64,000 nucleotides of DNA, from contig JACVGT010000011.1 of NCBI GenBank assembly GCA_018992685.1, forward strand, positions 178,094 to 242,093, read 5' to 3'. The notes under the pieces are model-generated. The model was not told the DNA's origin, did not search any database, and worked only from the letters and a program-made list of their open reading frames with translations. Source of the stretch: Theionarchaea archaeon. Its GTDB lineage: Archaea > Methanobacteriota_B > Thermococci > Methanofastidiosales > SZ-28-30. This document shows, in pieces, positions 17,008 to 26,057 of this stretch (position 1 is the first letter of the stretch; each line of letters begins with the position of its first letter). The position numbers and the translations under genes are program-made.

Positions 17008-17388
17008 ATGATTGAAGGTGACGAGCAGCTGTGCATTGGGTGCAGAGCATGCGAAATTGTATGCGCCATTTCCCTCTTTGGCGAAAGTAATCCGGAAAAG
17101 TCTGCTGTCAGAATCACTACTGAGCCAGACAGTACTGTCATGATCACTGTCTGCAACCAATGCGGCGAGTGTGAAAAGGCGTGTCCGGAAGGTGCCATCT
17201 ACCTAGAAGATGACATAGTGAAGATTAACAACAGGTGCACGGGGTGTTATGTCTGTGTCGAATCCTGTCCTGCAGGTGCTCTTTTCACGCACAGCGATGT
17301 TCTGGAACCTATCAAATGCACTCACTGCCTCAGATGTGTGGAATCGTGCCCGGTTAATGCGTTGTATGTACTCTCTCTTGAGCGGTGA
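17008..17388 (+). CDS. Polyferredoxin with four 4Fe-4S motifs
   Basis: 126 aa with sixteen Cys in four CxxCxxCxxxC sets: 9/12/15/19, 49/52/55/59, 77/80/83/87 and 104/107/110/114. This is the arrangement of electron-transfer subunits such as HycB, CooF or the small subunit paired with tungsten aldehyde oxidoreductases. No such enzyme is adjacent; the nearest candidate partner in the window is the molybdopterin oxidoreductase at 53.8-55.7 kb. The ATG at 17008 is 25 nt from CTTATATC, whereas an upstream frame extension runs back into the HDAC gene and is not credible. Confidence 0.9.
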   Translation: MIEGDEQLCIGCRACEIVCAISLFGESNPEKSAVRITTEPDSTVMITVCNQCGECEKACPEGAIYLEDDIVKINNRCTGCYVCVESCPAGALFTHSDVLEPIKCTHCLRCVESCPVNALYVLSLER

Positions 17389-17607
17389 CCCAGGATCTGG
17401 TCCCCTTTGATCTAGGATTGACCTAGGATCTATCTTCCATGCCCCAGGTGACAAAATATATATCAGGTAGTTCCATGTCGTGGAAGTCGTATCTTGTATG
17501 ATGCTTCTCTGAGACTCAGAAATCCTCTTGTTTTGATATCTCTGGACGAAGACACTCAAATCTTACCTTTGACAACCTTTATAAGAGACCTTTTCCACAA
17601 CAATGTA
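17389..17607. promoter_or_regulatory. Repeat-bearing region upstream of the Orc1/Cdc6 gene
   Basis: Holds a dyad TTCCA-TGTCG-TGGAA at 17471-17485, a close double CTAGGAT (17412-17418 and 17423-17429), an AAAATATATAT stretch (17453-17463) and the TATA box TTTATAAG (17578-17585). Archaeal origins often lie next to orc1/cdc6 and contain ORB elements built on TTCCAGTGGAA; the dyad here has a five-base instead of one-base centre, so it is only reminiscent. Confidence 0.35.
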
Positions 17608-18732
17608 ATGAGACGCAAGGAAATTAAGGATATTCTCCTCTATGATGAAACATTGATCAAAAATGATCGGGTTTTTGATCCAGAGTACACGCCAGATCGG
17701 TTTGGGTTCAGAGACTCCCAACTGCAGCAAATCACCTACAATTTGAGGCGTGGAATCATGGGAGGGAGCCCGGTAAACTCCTTGATTTTGGGTCCTTGCG
17801 GCACAGGGAAAACTACTTCTGTGAAATTGGTGTTTGACGAAGTGGAACAGTCTTCAGATAAGATCGTCCCTGTGTACATCAACTGTCAGTTCAACAGCAC
17901 ACCCTTCCAGATTTTCGCCCAGATCTACAAGAAGGTGGTTGGACATCTCCCTCCTGAGACGGGGGTTCCCCTGGCCAGAATTCAAAATGAGATCATGAAG
18001 AAACTGCAGAGAGAAGGCAAATGCCTGGTGGTAGCTTTGGATGACATTGACCACCTCTTCTATGATAAGTATGCCAATGATATTCTGTATGATATCTTGA
18101 GAGCCCATGAGAAGTACACTGGAGTGAGGACAGGCGTCATTGGCATTTTGTCTGAGAATGAATTCCGATTCGTGCTGGCAACCAAAGTGCATACCGTCTT
18201 CCATCCCAGCGAGATCTTCTTTGATCCTTATACTCGCAGTCAGATCTATGAGATTCTCAGAGATAGGATGCTCCATGGCTTGGTGGAAAATGTTCTATCA
18301 GATGAACTGCTCTCATACATTACGGGTCTGACATTGGATGCTGGAGACCTGCGTGTGGGAATTGAACTCATGTACCGCAGTGCTCTGGAAGCTGAGGCAG
18401 ACGGTTCCAGAAAAATCTCGCAGGAGCATGCGGATCGAGCCCACGCGGCTGAAGCCAGGACTATCCATCTCAAGCGCATACTCCAGGGATTGTCTCCCGT
18501 TGAGAAGGCACTGCTCAAGATGCTAGCTGAAAACCAGGGAGAAATGTTGTCCAAGCAATTATATACCCTCTTCGAGGACAGAACAGGGCACAAACTGAAG
18601 AAGTATAACGCAGTCGTGGGGAAGCTGGAAGCCTTGCGCCTGGTGGATGCACCCTATGTGAAAAAAGTGGGACGTTCTCGAAGAATAATCTCGAGATATG
18701 ACGAAAATGACATCATACGATATCTGAAATAG
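17608..18732 (+). CDS. Orc1/Cdc6-family replication initiator
   Basis: 374 aa AAA+ ATPase. N-terminal segment MRRKEIKDILLYDETLI, then FGFRDSQLQQI typical of Orc1/Cdc6 before Walker A GPCGTGKT (62-69) and Walker B ALDDID (143-148); a C-terminal winged-helix region (about 290-374) would bind origin DNA. The ATG at 17608 lies 26 nt from TTTATAAG; a longer frame from TTG 17494 begins before the TATA box and was rejected. Archaea commonly have several paralogues, some on plasmids or integrated elements; nothing here indicates mobility. Whether this copy directs the chromosomal origin is unknown. Confidence 0.93.
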   Translation: MRRKEIKDILLYDETLIKNDRVFDPEYTPDRFGFRDSQLQQITYNLRRGIMGGSPVNSLILGPCGTGKTTSVKLVFDEVEQSSDKIVPVYINCQFNSTPFQIFAQIYKKVVGHLPPETGVPLARIQNEIMKKLQREGKCLVVALDDIDHLFYDKYANDILYDILRAHEKYTGVRTGVIGILSENEFRFVLATKVHTVFHPSEIFFDPYTRSQIYEILRDRMLHGLVENVLSDELLSYITGLTLDAGDLRVGIELMYRSALEAEADGSRKISQEHADRAHAAEARTIHLKRILQGLSPVEKALLKMLAENQGEMLSKQLYTLFEDRTGHKLKKYNAVVGKLEALRLVDAPYVKKVGRSRRIISRYDENDIIRYLK

Positions 18733-18846
18733 ATTATTCTCAGTATACAGGTATCACGTTCTGCCGATGTCGGTTTCTTCCTTGCTTTTCATCCCGTGCG
18801 ACTGTTGAGGGGATAATTTTATATACGTGTAGTACGTAGGGGAAAC

Positions 18847-19068
18847 ATGGAAGACTGGGATCGGATGGTTTCCTCCATGAAGGAGAAGATCATGGAGGGA
18901 GATACAACCCCTGTAGAATACCTGGACAAGACCATCACTTTCTTCAGGGAGAACTACCACAGGGACCCCCAGCCCGCACTGCTGTGGAACTTGATAGCCT
19001 TGAGGGACGAGCTTATTCGACTGAAAGAGACATACAAGACCATTCGGGAGATTGAGGGTGGAGAGTAG
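18847..19068 (+). CDS. Small helical protein, unknown
   Basis: 73 aa, acidic and predicted helical, with heptad-like Leu/Ile spacing in the second half. TTTTATATA (18817-18825) is centred 26 nt before the ATG, so the start and promoter agree. It sits convergently to the FG-GAP gene. No family recognised; a small dimeric coiled-coil or adaptor is possible. Confidence 0.7.
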   Translation: MEDWDRMVSSMKEKIMEGDTTPVEYLDKTITFFRENYHRDPQPALLWNLIALRDELIRLKETYKTIREIEGGE

Positions 19069-19142
19069 CACGGCAGCCTGAACGCAGAGGATAACCTTTC
19101 TTCTTCTGTAAAAGAGCAATATACTTGTATCAATGTGGAACT

Positions 19143-20879
19143 TCAATTCTGATCTTCTTGGAGCTTCTTCAATGCTTCGCGGTACTGTTCTCTGTTAATT
19201 TCGCCATAGACGAACTGGGCCTTCAGTTTCCGTTCCTTGTCTTTAACCTTCTCCGGCACTTCCTTCTTTCCGGGTTCCTTCCTTCTGGGTTCCGGTTTTT
19301 CTTCTTTTTCTGCCACAGCCTGAATGGGTTTCTTCCCCCGCCTTTTCATCAGTGCAAATATCCCTATTCCAAGCCCGCCCACCACCAGCGGTATCAACAG
19401 AATTCCCAGTGGCCTGCGATCCTCTTCTGGCTGGGTCTCTTCCTCTTCTCCCGGTGTTAACAAGCTTTCTATCTCCGCTATCCTGTCAGAGCATGCCTCC
19501 GCCTCATCCTTCTTTCCCAATTCCTGATACATATTCATGGCATCCCGGTACAGGCGAAGTGCCTCCTGATACTGCTCCTGCTCAAAATAGGCTTCTGCTT
19601 CAGCGAAAGCGACATCAGCCGCCTCCAATTCCAGTATCTCCTCACACTGGCCAATATACTCCAGGCATTTGTCAGCCATCTCCCGGTTGTCACTTTCTAG
19701 GAATGCCGTCTTGGCCTGATTGAACAAGTTGATTGCTTCTGCACAGTCCCCCTGGTCAAACATGGCCATTGCCTTATCGTAGTACTCACTCCCTTTGTCT
19801 GGAGACGGTGTTATCCCTGCTTGATTCTTCAAATAGAACAAATAGGAATCTAGGTCACCTGCCATGGCACTTATTGATTGAGAAAGGAGAATGTCTGGCC
19901 AGCCATCTCTATTCAAATCCGTAACAACCATGTCAGTGAATTTATCTCGCAATTCAACGCGCGAAAACCGGTACTGCCACAGAAGAGTACCTTTCAGGTC
20001 CAGAACTTCCAACCTCAAGAGGGATGAAGCCACGATAATCTCTTGTATCCCATCCTGGGTCAAATCCACAACAGCCAGAATGTCGGCACGCGATGACCTG
20101 AGAACAAGTTCTTGCTTCAGGCCATCAGACCTGGCCTGCCAGATGTAGATCCTTCTGTTATCGGTGGAGACAAAGATCTCCTTTTCCCTGTCCCCATTGC
20201 TATCTTCAACAGTCATGTCCAACAAGTTTTGAGCTCCAGGGCTGGTCCACAGTTTGCTCCCATACATGTCAAACACATGAACGTTCTGCGTTGTCAAAAC
20301 GATTACTTCCTTGGTATCATCCCAGGTCAAATCAGTGATAATAATCTTCTTGATCTGGCTACCTATATTGTACCTCCAGGATAGCGTTTCACCTCTACAG
20401 ATGACTTCTCGAGTCCCAATCAGGAGTTCTGCATTTCCGTCCTTATCCAGATCGTCAGCCTCACAGGCGAATACAACCGTGCCCACCTGCGGGAAATTCA
20501 GGTTCTGTGCTTTGTTTGACAGAACGTACAAATCTGCTGTGGAAACCAGAATTTCCTGCAACCCATCTCCATCCAGATCTGAAATTGATAGTCCGTTGAC
20601 GGGATAGGAGTATGTCCACTGATATCTCTTGTTTCCCTTTGAGTCCATGACAACCACAGGGTATTCAGGAAGCCCTGCTTTGGGTCTGACGCTTATAGCT
20701 GCCACAATGTCCTGAAGTCCGTCTCCGTCAAGATCAGCTACAGCCAGGTGATTGATAGTTTCTTTTCTTTCCTCTGTGCTATAGCTGCGTTGCCATTCCT
20801 TTACGAAAAAATCCTGAGCGGACAGAGAGGCGATCAGCATAGCACCTATGCAAGCCAGGAGAACACTTCTTCGGTTCAA
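19143..20879 (-). CDS. FG-GAP / TPR / transmembrane / SHOCT surface protein
   Basis: 578 aa in a clear domain order. A signal peptide (hydrophobic about 6-21) leads to a beta-propeller of FG-GAP/VCBS type, with calcium-binding DLDGDGLQD and DLDKDGNAE loops, to about residue 350. Two or more TPR-like helical pairs follow (about 365-470, YYDKAMAMFDQGDCAEAI and YFEQEQYQEALRLYRDA), then an acidic linker, one membrane helix (about 490-510) and a charged cytoplasmic tail ending in a SHOCT-like helix pair (LKAQFVYGEINREQYREAL). It may sense or bind something outside and contact partners inside. The start is a TTG with GGTGG just upstream and a TATA box at about 20909-20920. Ligand unknown. Confidence 0.88.
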   Translation of the reverse strand: MNRRSVLLACIGAMLIASLSAQDFFVKEWQRSYSTEERKETINHLAVADLDGDGLQDIVAAISVRPKAGLPEYPVVVMDSKGNKRYQWTYSYPVNGLSISDLDGDGLQEILVSTADLYVLSNKAQNLNFPQVGTVVFACEADDLDKDGNAELLIGTREVICRGETLSWRYNIGSQIKKIIITDLTWDDTKEVIVLTTQNVHVFDMYGSKLWTSPGAQNLLDMTVEDSNGDREKEIFVSTDNRRIYIWQARSDGLKQELVLRSSRADILAVVDLTQDGIQEIIVASSLLRLEVLDLKGTLLWQYRFSRVELRDKFTDMVVTDLNRDGWPDILLSQSISAMAGDLDSYLFYLKNQAGITPSPDKGSEYYDKAMAMFDQGDCAEAINLFNQAKTAFLESDNREMADKCLEYIGQCEEILELEAADVAFAEAEAYFEQEQYQEALRLYRDAMNMYQELGKKDEAEACSDRIAEIESLLTPGEEEETQPEEDRRPLGILLIPLVVGGLGIGIFALMKRRGKKPIQAVAEKEEKPEPRRKEPGKKEVPEKVKDKERKLKAQFVYGEINREQYREALKKLQEDQN

Positions 20880-21009
20880 AGAACCACCACTTCACGTTCG
20901 GACAATTCCTATATAAATATTGGTATGCCACCACCTGTGGCAGTCTCGCAATTCTTGGGTTTGTATGGATTGCCGCATACCTAATGGTTAAAAGAAATGG
21001 GGAATGTGC

Positions 21010-22275
21010 ATGAAAGTGGTGATAGCGTTGAAATGGCTCGTGATAGCAGCACTGATTCTGGGGGGCCTGACCCCCGTGGGGTGTGAGGATGGTCTTTCTC
21101 ATATCCTCATCGATACGGGTCATGGGGGGTATCCCCTTCTGGGCGATACGCTTCATGATTTTACGCAGTTGGCAGCAGAGAAGGGGTTCAGTGTAGATTT
21201 CAAGGGGCTGGAGAGGGTGGAAACACACGCTTATTCCCTGATACTGCTCCTGAATCCAGAGAATGCATTCGGTTCAGAAGATGTTGAGGTAGTGAGGAAG
21301 TACCTGCGTGAAGGAGGAACGGTCTTTTTGGCGGGATCGGGAGATTTCGACAACAGGGATCACAGTGAGGTCACCAACCCTTTGCTTGAAGAGATGGGAT
21401 CCAGTGTGCGGTTCAATGACGATCAGATAACGGATGAAAAAAACACGGGGAAACCGTATATACCCTTCGTTGATAGGTGGGTTCCTCACCCGGTGACTGA
21501 GTCTCTTCCTCCCATCAGTGTGTATAGTTCCCAATCCGTTTCACTGGGCAGGGGATATCCTTTGCTCCGAGGGAATAGGACGACTCAGAGCAGTGACACA
21601 GACGGCCAAGGTTCTGCAGCTGGCACGGGTGAGAATGTTACCTTCATGGCTGTAGAACGGCTGGGAGAGGGCGATCTTTTTGTGGCAGGATCGTGGGACG
21701 TTCTCACCGGGTTCAGATTCCCTGGTCATTTTCAATTCGCTGAGAACCTGCTGTGGTTTTGCCAGAGTAAGACTACCATCCCGTTGTATGACGAACTGTT
21801 CCTGGGAGCGACCATTTCCACGGGGAAGGAGTGTCGGCCTGAGGTTGATGAAAAAGGGGCTCAGATCCTCTCATCACTGCTTCCAGGACCAGAGAGGAAG
21901 GATGTGTCAATCATCATTGGAGGCCCTCAGGTCAATTCTGACTGTGCAAGAATTAATCCCTTCCTACCCGTGAAGTTCGAGAGAGATGAGATACTGGGCA
22001 CATGGTGCATGACCAGAGATGGGGAGCGGTTCACCGGTCAGAATTGTGGCATGGTGGCAGTGGTGACGGTACAGGGTCAGAAGGTGTTGATCATAGCAGG
22101 ACTGGGAGGCACGGGAACAAGGGGGGCAATCGCTCTCCTGATGCAACTTGACAACTATGACCTTGCCCCCCGGTACAACACGAATGGGGAAGCCGTCCTG
22201 TTTACTGTAGACGGGGACACGAACAACAATGGGATTTGTGAACCCTCAGAACTATGGGAAATATCCGTCCTATGA
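21010..22275 (+). CDS. Secreted protein with GATase-like and S-layer-like domains
   Basis: 421 aa. Signal peptide (about 5-20). The first half (ILIDTGHGG...YLREGGTVFLAGSGDF) resembles the DUF4350/GldG-type class I glutamine-amidotransferase-like fold with no visible catalytic Cys. The last 130 residues (IIGGPQVNSDCARINPFLPV...VLIIAGLGGTGTRGAIALL) have the GGP..N...GxGGxGT pattern seen in archaeal S-layer outer domains. No C-terminal anchor is visible. It is divergent from the FG-GAP gene, with which it shares a 130-nt promoter region. An ATG at 21004 two codons upstream is an alternative start. A T-rich tract follows the stop. Confidence 0.78.
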   Translation: MKVVIALKWLVIAALILGGLTPVGCEDGLSHILIDTGHGGYPLLGDTLHDFTQLAAEKGFSVDFKGLERVETHAYSLILLLNPENAFGSEDVEVVRKYLREGGTVFLAGSGDFDNRDHSEVTNPLLEEMGSSVRFNDDQITDEKNTGKPYIPFVDRWVPHPVTESLPPISVYSSQSVSLGRGYPLLRGNRTTQSSDTDGQGSAAGTGENVTFMAVERLGEGDLFVAGSWDVLTGFRFPGHFQFAENLLWFCQSKTTIPLYDELFLGATISTGKECRPEVDEKGAQILSSLLPGPERKDVSIIIGGPQVNSDCARINPFLPVKFERDEILGTWCMTRDGERFTGQNCGMVAVVTVQGQKVLIIAGLGGTGTRGAIALLMQLDNYDLAPRYNTNGEAVLFTVDGDTNNNGICEPSELWEISVL

Positions 22276-22277
22276 CA

Positions 22278-22301
22278 ATTTTTCTTTTCCTTTTCTTTTT
22301 T
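22278..22301 (+). terminator. T-rich terminator
   Basis: Pyrimidine tract with runs of five to six T directly after the stop at 22275. Confidence 0.55.
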
Positions 22302-22502
22302 CAAAGTCGAAACATTCAACACTTGTTCCTTATAATATATTGAATAGCACATTTGAGGATTATAAAGATTCAATTCAAGAGATAAAATTACATTTATTTG
22401 TCACAAGTGTATGGCAATCTATATGGCACTCTTCAAAAACCGCCTCAACCGAAAAGCTTTTAATAGTACTTATCAAAAAGCGGAGAGAGGAGGTTTGCTG
22501 AA

Positions 22503-22772
22503 ATGGCTGACAATGTAGTTTACGTTGGAAATAAGCCCCCCATGAGCTATGTGCTGGCTGTAATCACCCTTTTCAATGAAGGGAACAAGACAGTTATTCT
22601 GAAGGCTCGGGGAAAGGCTATTTCCACAGCAGTGGACGTATGTGAACTCACCAGAAACAGATTTCTTTCTGAACTGGAAGTGAACGAGATCAGGACAGGT
22701 ACAGAGGAACTTCCGCGCAGAGAAGGTGGAACTATCAACACCTCAACAATTGAGATAACCCTCTCGAAATAG
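22503..22772 (+). CDS. albA: DNA/RNA-binding protein Alba
   Basis: 89 aa. [17 protein letters not shown] at the N-terminus and [21 protein letters not shown] in the middle are typical Alba; the two Lys of Alba (near residue 11 and 36) contact nucleic acid. It coats chromosomal DNA and binds RNA as a dimer. GGAGGTTTG precedes the ATG and CTTTTAATA (about 22457-22465) is the promoter. The KH protein gene begins 11 nt downstream with its own ribosome site, so the two are one operon of nucleic-acid-binding proteins. Confidence 0.96.
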   Translation: MADNVVYVGNKPPMSYVLAVITLFNEGNKTVILKARGKAISTAVDVCELTRNRFLSELEVNEIRTGTEELPRREGGTINTSTIEITLSK

Positions 22773-22783
22773 AGGAAGAATAC

Positions 22784-23287
22784 ATGAAGGCACCCATTTG
22801 CGAGATATGCCTCAAGAGTGGCATACTGTGTTTAGGCTGTGAAGAAAAGCTGAGGAAAGGGACCATTACTGATCTAGATGTCAAGATATCCATACTCCTC
22901 TATCAACTGGAACAGGAACATCATATTAGAGATATCTCTTTTGTCAAGGCAGTGGAATCTCGATCCATAATTGTCATTATTGTAGGGAAAGGCGAAATAG
23001 GAAACCTGATTGGAAAAGGGGGGAAGACAGTCAAGTTTCTCCAGCGCTCATTGAGAAAGAAAATACGTATTATTGAGGACACTGATGATGTAAGGAAGAT
23101 AATCCAGGATCTGCTACATCCAGCGCGTGTTATGGGCATGAATATCCTTTATATGCCGTCAGGAGAGACAAAGCACAAGGTCAGAGTGCCGAGGGAAGAT
23201 GAAAGGAGAATTCCCACCACAGTACAATCAGCAGAAGAGATCCTGTCAAAACTAACTGATCTGAATATCCAGGTGACTTTTGAGTAA
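22784..23287 (+). CDS. Zinc-finger KH-domain RNA-binding protein
   Basis: 167 aa. An N-terminal CxxC pair (C6, C9 and C16, C19) forms a probable zinc site. The centre is a KH domain with the nucleic-acid loop GNLIGKGGKTVKFLQ, resembling the NusA-like KH proteins conserved in Euryarchaeota. GAGGAAGAAT lies before the ATG. Co-transcription with alba suggests a function in RNA binding or transcription; the precise target is not known. Confidence 0.88.
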   Translation: MKAPICEICLKSGILCLGCEEKLRKGTITDLDVKISILLYQLEQEHHIRDISFVKAVESRSIIVIIVGKGEIGNLIGKGGKTVKFLQRSLRKKIRIIEDTDDVRKIIQDLLHPARVMGMNILYMPSGETKHKVRVPREDERRIPTTVQSAEEILSKLTDLNIQVTFE

Positions 23288-23493
23288 GATTCCTGACTTC
23301 ACTGGGTTAATCTCAAAGGATTATCAAGCATTATTTCGAGATTTTCCAGGTCTTGCTACCAGGTCCGGGGAGGTATCTGTACAGAGTCTGAGAGCATCCA
23401 GTCCAGCGGTTCTAAAGTGACCTCTCGTTAGGGCATTTACAGTCAGGAGGTTCTCCAGTAGTCAGATGCACATCTTGAACATGACATCGTGCT

Positions 23494-24000
23494 TCACTTC
23501 TCGTACATATCGTATGACACCATGTCAGAGAGCGGTCTTCGACTGGAGGTGCGGCTCTCGTCGGGATAGCCCATGGATACGCAGCAGAGAATCCTGAGGG
23601 GATCATGTATTCCCAGAAGAGCTTTCATATCCTTCTCAAATTCTGCATCGATTACTCCCATCCAGCAGGTTCCCAGGCCCTGAGCATGTGCTGCCAAGAG
23701 AAGATTCTGAGTAGCGATACATGCGTCCATCAAGAAGTATTTTGGATTCTTGTCAGGATCACCCAATACCACAATGACCACGGGACTTTCTTTCATGAAC
23801 CGCCCGTAGGGATGCATTTCAGATAGGCTCTTTCTCGTATTCTCGTTTCTTACTACAATAAAATGCCAGGGCTGCTTGTTACTGGCGGAAGGAGCCCACT
23901 GGGCAGCTTCCAGACACTTTTGGATCTTCTCATCCTCAACAAGATCTTTCCTGTACTTTCTGATACTTCTTCTATTTCTTATAGCATCAAAGACGTCCAT
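23494..24000 (-). CDS. Nitroreductase-family FMN oxidoreductase
   Basis: 168 aa. NRRSIRKYR at residues 8-16, ASNKQPWHFIVV near 40 and a late GLGTCWMG are FMN-contacting signatures of the nitroreductase fold. Such enzymes reduce quinones, nitro compounds or flavins with NAD(P)H; the natural substrate is unknown. AGGTGATAAT immediately precedes the ATG at 24000; the frame open to 24024 includes that ribosome site and is not used. Confidence 0.9.
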   Translation of the reverse strand: MDVFDAIRNRRSIRKYRKDLVEDEKIQKCLEAAQWAPSASNKQPWHFIVVRNENTRKSLSEMHPYGRFMKESPVVIVVLGDPDKNPKYFLMDACIATQNLLLAAHAQGLGTCWMGVIDAEFEKDMKALLGIHDPLRILCCVSMGYPDESRTSSRRPLSDMVSYDMYEK

Positions 24001-24145
24001 ATTATCACCTGATAACGGGCTCAATCCACCATAAAAAGGTTGTGGAACCTTTCAGAGAAATCACAACTGCAGATTACATCTGGACGAGGAATCTTCTGGT
24101 CAGTCCTCTGACGTGTGATTGACATCGATTTGAGAATTACAAACC

Positions 24146-24153
24146 CTTATAAG
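24146..24153 (+). promoter_or_regulatory. TATA box of symporter operon
   Basis: CTTATAAG centred 25-26 nt before the ATG of the 38-aa accessory gene at 24175, so the operon message is leaderless. Confidence 0.7.
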
Positions 24154-24174
24154 AACGCTTCCAGAGAGTGGGGT

Positions 24175-24291
24175 ATGGCACTGATCTTCGGTATGAGTCC
24201 AGGTGTTCTTGCTGCCTGGATTGTGGGATTGATAACTGTTGTGCTCGCGCTGCTCTACCCATTGATGACAAAAGATGAGGAGGGAGAATAA
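24175..24291 (+). CDS. Symporter small accessory protein
   Basis: 38 aa: a short N-terminus, one hydrophobic helix (about residues 11-30) and an acidic tail KDEEGE. Its stop TAA shares its last A with the ATG of the Na+/solute symporter, so the two are translated coupled. Very short single-helix proteins encoded directly before SSS-family symporters are a known, only recently named class. It probably sits beside the transporter in the membrane. The TATA spacing of 25 nt fixes the ATG. Confidence 0.82.
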   Translation: MALIFGMSPGVLAAWIVGLITVVLALLYPLMTKDEEGE

Positions 24292-25766
24292 TGCAGCCTG
24301 ACTTGGTACCTGTTGAGAGTTACATAGCGATTGCTGTAGGCGTTTTTGTTCTGTATCTCATTCTGAATGTTTTCATAGGATATTATGGAAGCAAAAAGAC
24401 TAAAACAGCGAAAGATTACTATTTTGCCTCTCATTCCGTTGGTCCCTGGGCCATTGCCCTGGCGTACGGGGCTACCTGTTACAGTGCTACTTTAATTATT
24501 GGGTATGGTGGCCTCTCGTACAAGATAGGAACTTCTATGCTGTGGATTGCGGCTACAAACATACTGATCATGACCTATCTGGCCTGGGTTGTCCTCGGGA
24601 AGAGGGTGAGAAAGATGCAGGAGAACCTGGAAGCCTACACCGTCATGGAATTGCTGACCAAGAGATATCAGAATAAGAGTGTACGCCCCATCCTGGCCTT
24701 TATCGTCATGTTTGCCATGATGGCCTACTCTGTTGCTGTGTTGAGCGGGACTGCCCGCCTATTCCAGGTGATCTTTGATATTCAGTTCTTGTATTCATTG
24801 ATTATTATCGTGGCCGTCATTGGATTTTACATCACGGTGGGTGGAATCATATCCACAATCTATGCGAATTTCCTTCAAGGGGCTGTCATGCTCTTGGGAA
24901 TGGTGATTCTAGTAGCAGGCATTATATACAAGGTCGGACTTGCATCAGGATTTGAACAGCTTGGTGCCTTGGGGACAGAGTATGTCTCAATGCCTGGAAC
25001 GAGTACCTGGTGGTTCCTGATATCTTTGTGTCTGGTAACCAGTCTGATGCCCTGGGGTATGCCACAGGTAATTTCCATGTTATATTCTGCCAAGAACGTA
25101 AGGGCAATTAGACTGGCCGTTCCTATTGTCACAGTCTGGTCTTTCGTCATCCTGTACACTGTTTACACGGCAGGTCCTCTGGCCAGAGTTGTCCTGGGGC
25201 CTGATATGAATCAGGACGTCGTCATGCCCACCTTGTTTCGAGCAATCCTTCCTGCTATTGGGATTGGTGTGGTCTTGTCTGCTGTGGTGGCGGCCTCCAT
25301 GTCAACGGCTTCTGCAACGACCTTGCAGGCCTCGTTCGCCCTGTCCAGGGACTTGTTGCAGCCTGCTTTCCCGGATAAGATCTCTGACGAGAGCATCCTG
25401 AAAGTGTCCAAGATCACGACTGTACTTATGGTGGCCATTGCATTTGGGCTGTCTTATCTGAGATTAGGGACTATTGCTGACATTTTCAACTTCGGTGCTG
25501 CAGCCTCTTGTGCCGCCTTTGTACCACCCCTCGTGTGTGGACTGTTCTGGAAACGAGGAACATCAAAGGCAATACTGGCCAGTACTGTTTGCGGATTCTT
25601 GACAGTGTTGGTGTGGACAGCCCTTTTCGGGCTCTCAGGAGAAGAGTTCCACGGAGTTCAGGCTATCATCCCGAGCCAAATTGTGGCCTGGATTGTGTTT
25701 ATAGTGAGTTCTCTCGTGACAGAACCATTACCACAGGAACACATTGGACGCGCAATGGAATTCTGA
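24291..25766 (+). CDS. Sodium:solute symporter (SSS family)
   Basis: 491 aa with about thirteen membrane helices. The N-terminal segment GYYGSKKTKTAKDYYFASHSVG followed by a TCYSATLIIGYGG helix and the ATTLQASFALSRDL stretch are those of the SSS/PutP-type family, which imports proline, pantothenate, acetate or other organic solutes with sodium. Substrate is not predictable. It is co-transcribed with the 38-aa accessory gene directly upstream. The start overlaps the stop of that gene by one base. Confidence 0.93.
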   Translation: MQPDLVPVESYIAIAVGVFVLYLILNVFIGYYGSKKTKTAKDYYFASHSVGPWAIALAYGATCYSATLIIGYGGLSYKIGTSMLWIAATNILIMTYLAWVVLGKRVRKMQENLEAYTVMELLTKRYQNKSVRPILAFIVMFAMMAYSVAVLSGTARLFQVIFDIQFLYSLIIIVAVIGFYITVGGIISTIYANFLQGAVMLLGMVILVAGIIYKVGLASGFEQLGALGTEYVSMPGTSTWWFLISLCLVTSLMPWGMPQVISMLYSAKNVRAIRLAVPIVTVWSFVILYTVYTAGPLARVVLGPDMNQDVVMPTLFRAILPAIGIGVVLSAVVAASMSTASATTLQASFALSRDLLQPAFPDKISDESILKVSKITTVLMVAIAFGLSYLRLGTIADIFNFGAAASCAAFVPPLVCGLFWKRGTSKAILASTVCGFLTVLVWTALFGLSGEEFHGVQAIIPSQIVAWIVFIVSSLVTEPLPQEHIGRAMEF

Positions 25767-26006
25767 ATCATTTCTTCTCTTTTCATTTTGTACTGACCTT
25801 TTTTCGAGCCGTGATTCGCTTATTGAAGATTTACTCTTCTGGTGTACCAGTAGACAGCGTGGATCTAATAGGAGCCAGAAACTCAGAGCCACAGGCTTCT
25901 ACACAGAGAGATGGAGATCAAGACATTACCACAAGAAAGGAGGAAGAAAAGCAGTTCCTCTTTGGTGGAGGAATAATGGCACTTCTTTCTGTTTGTCATC
26001 AAAAGT

Positions 26007-26020
26007 ATATAGATCTATAT
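26007..26020. repeat. 14-nt perfect palindrome
   Basis: ATATAGATCTATAT lies just upstream of the RNase Z promoter (CTTATTAAG, 26028-26036); it could be an operator. Confidence 0.35.
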
Positions 26021-26057
26021 GAATAACCTTATTAAGCGCCCCTTGGAGAAGGTGGCT

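Noticed and set aside
17494..17607. TTG-initiated extension of the Orc1/Cdc6 gene
   Set aside because: It begins upstream of the TATA box; the ATG at 17608 fits the family N-terminus and leaderless spacing.
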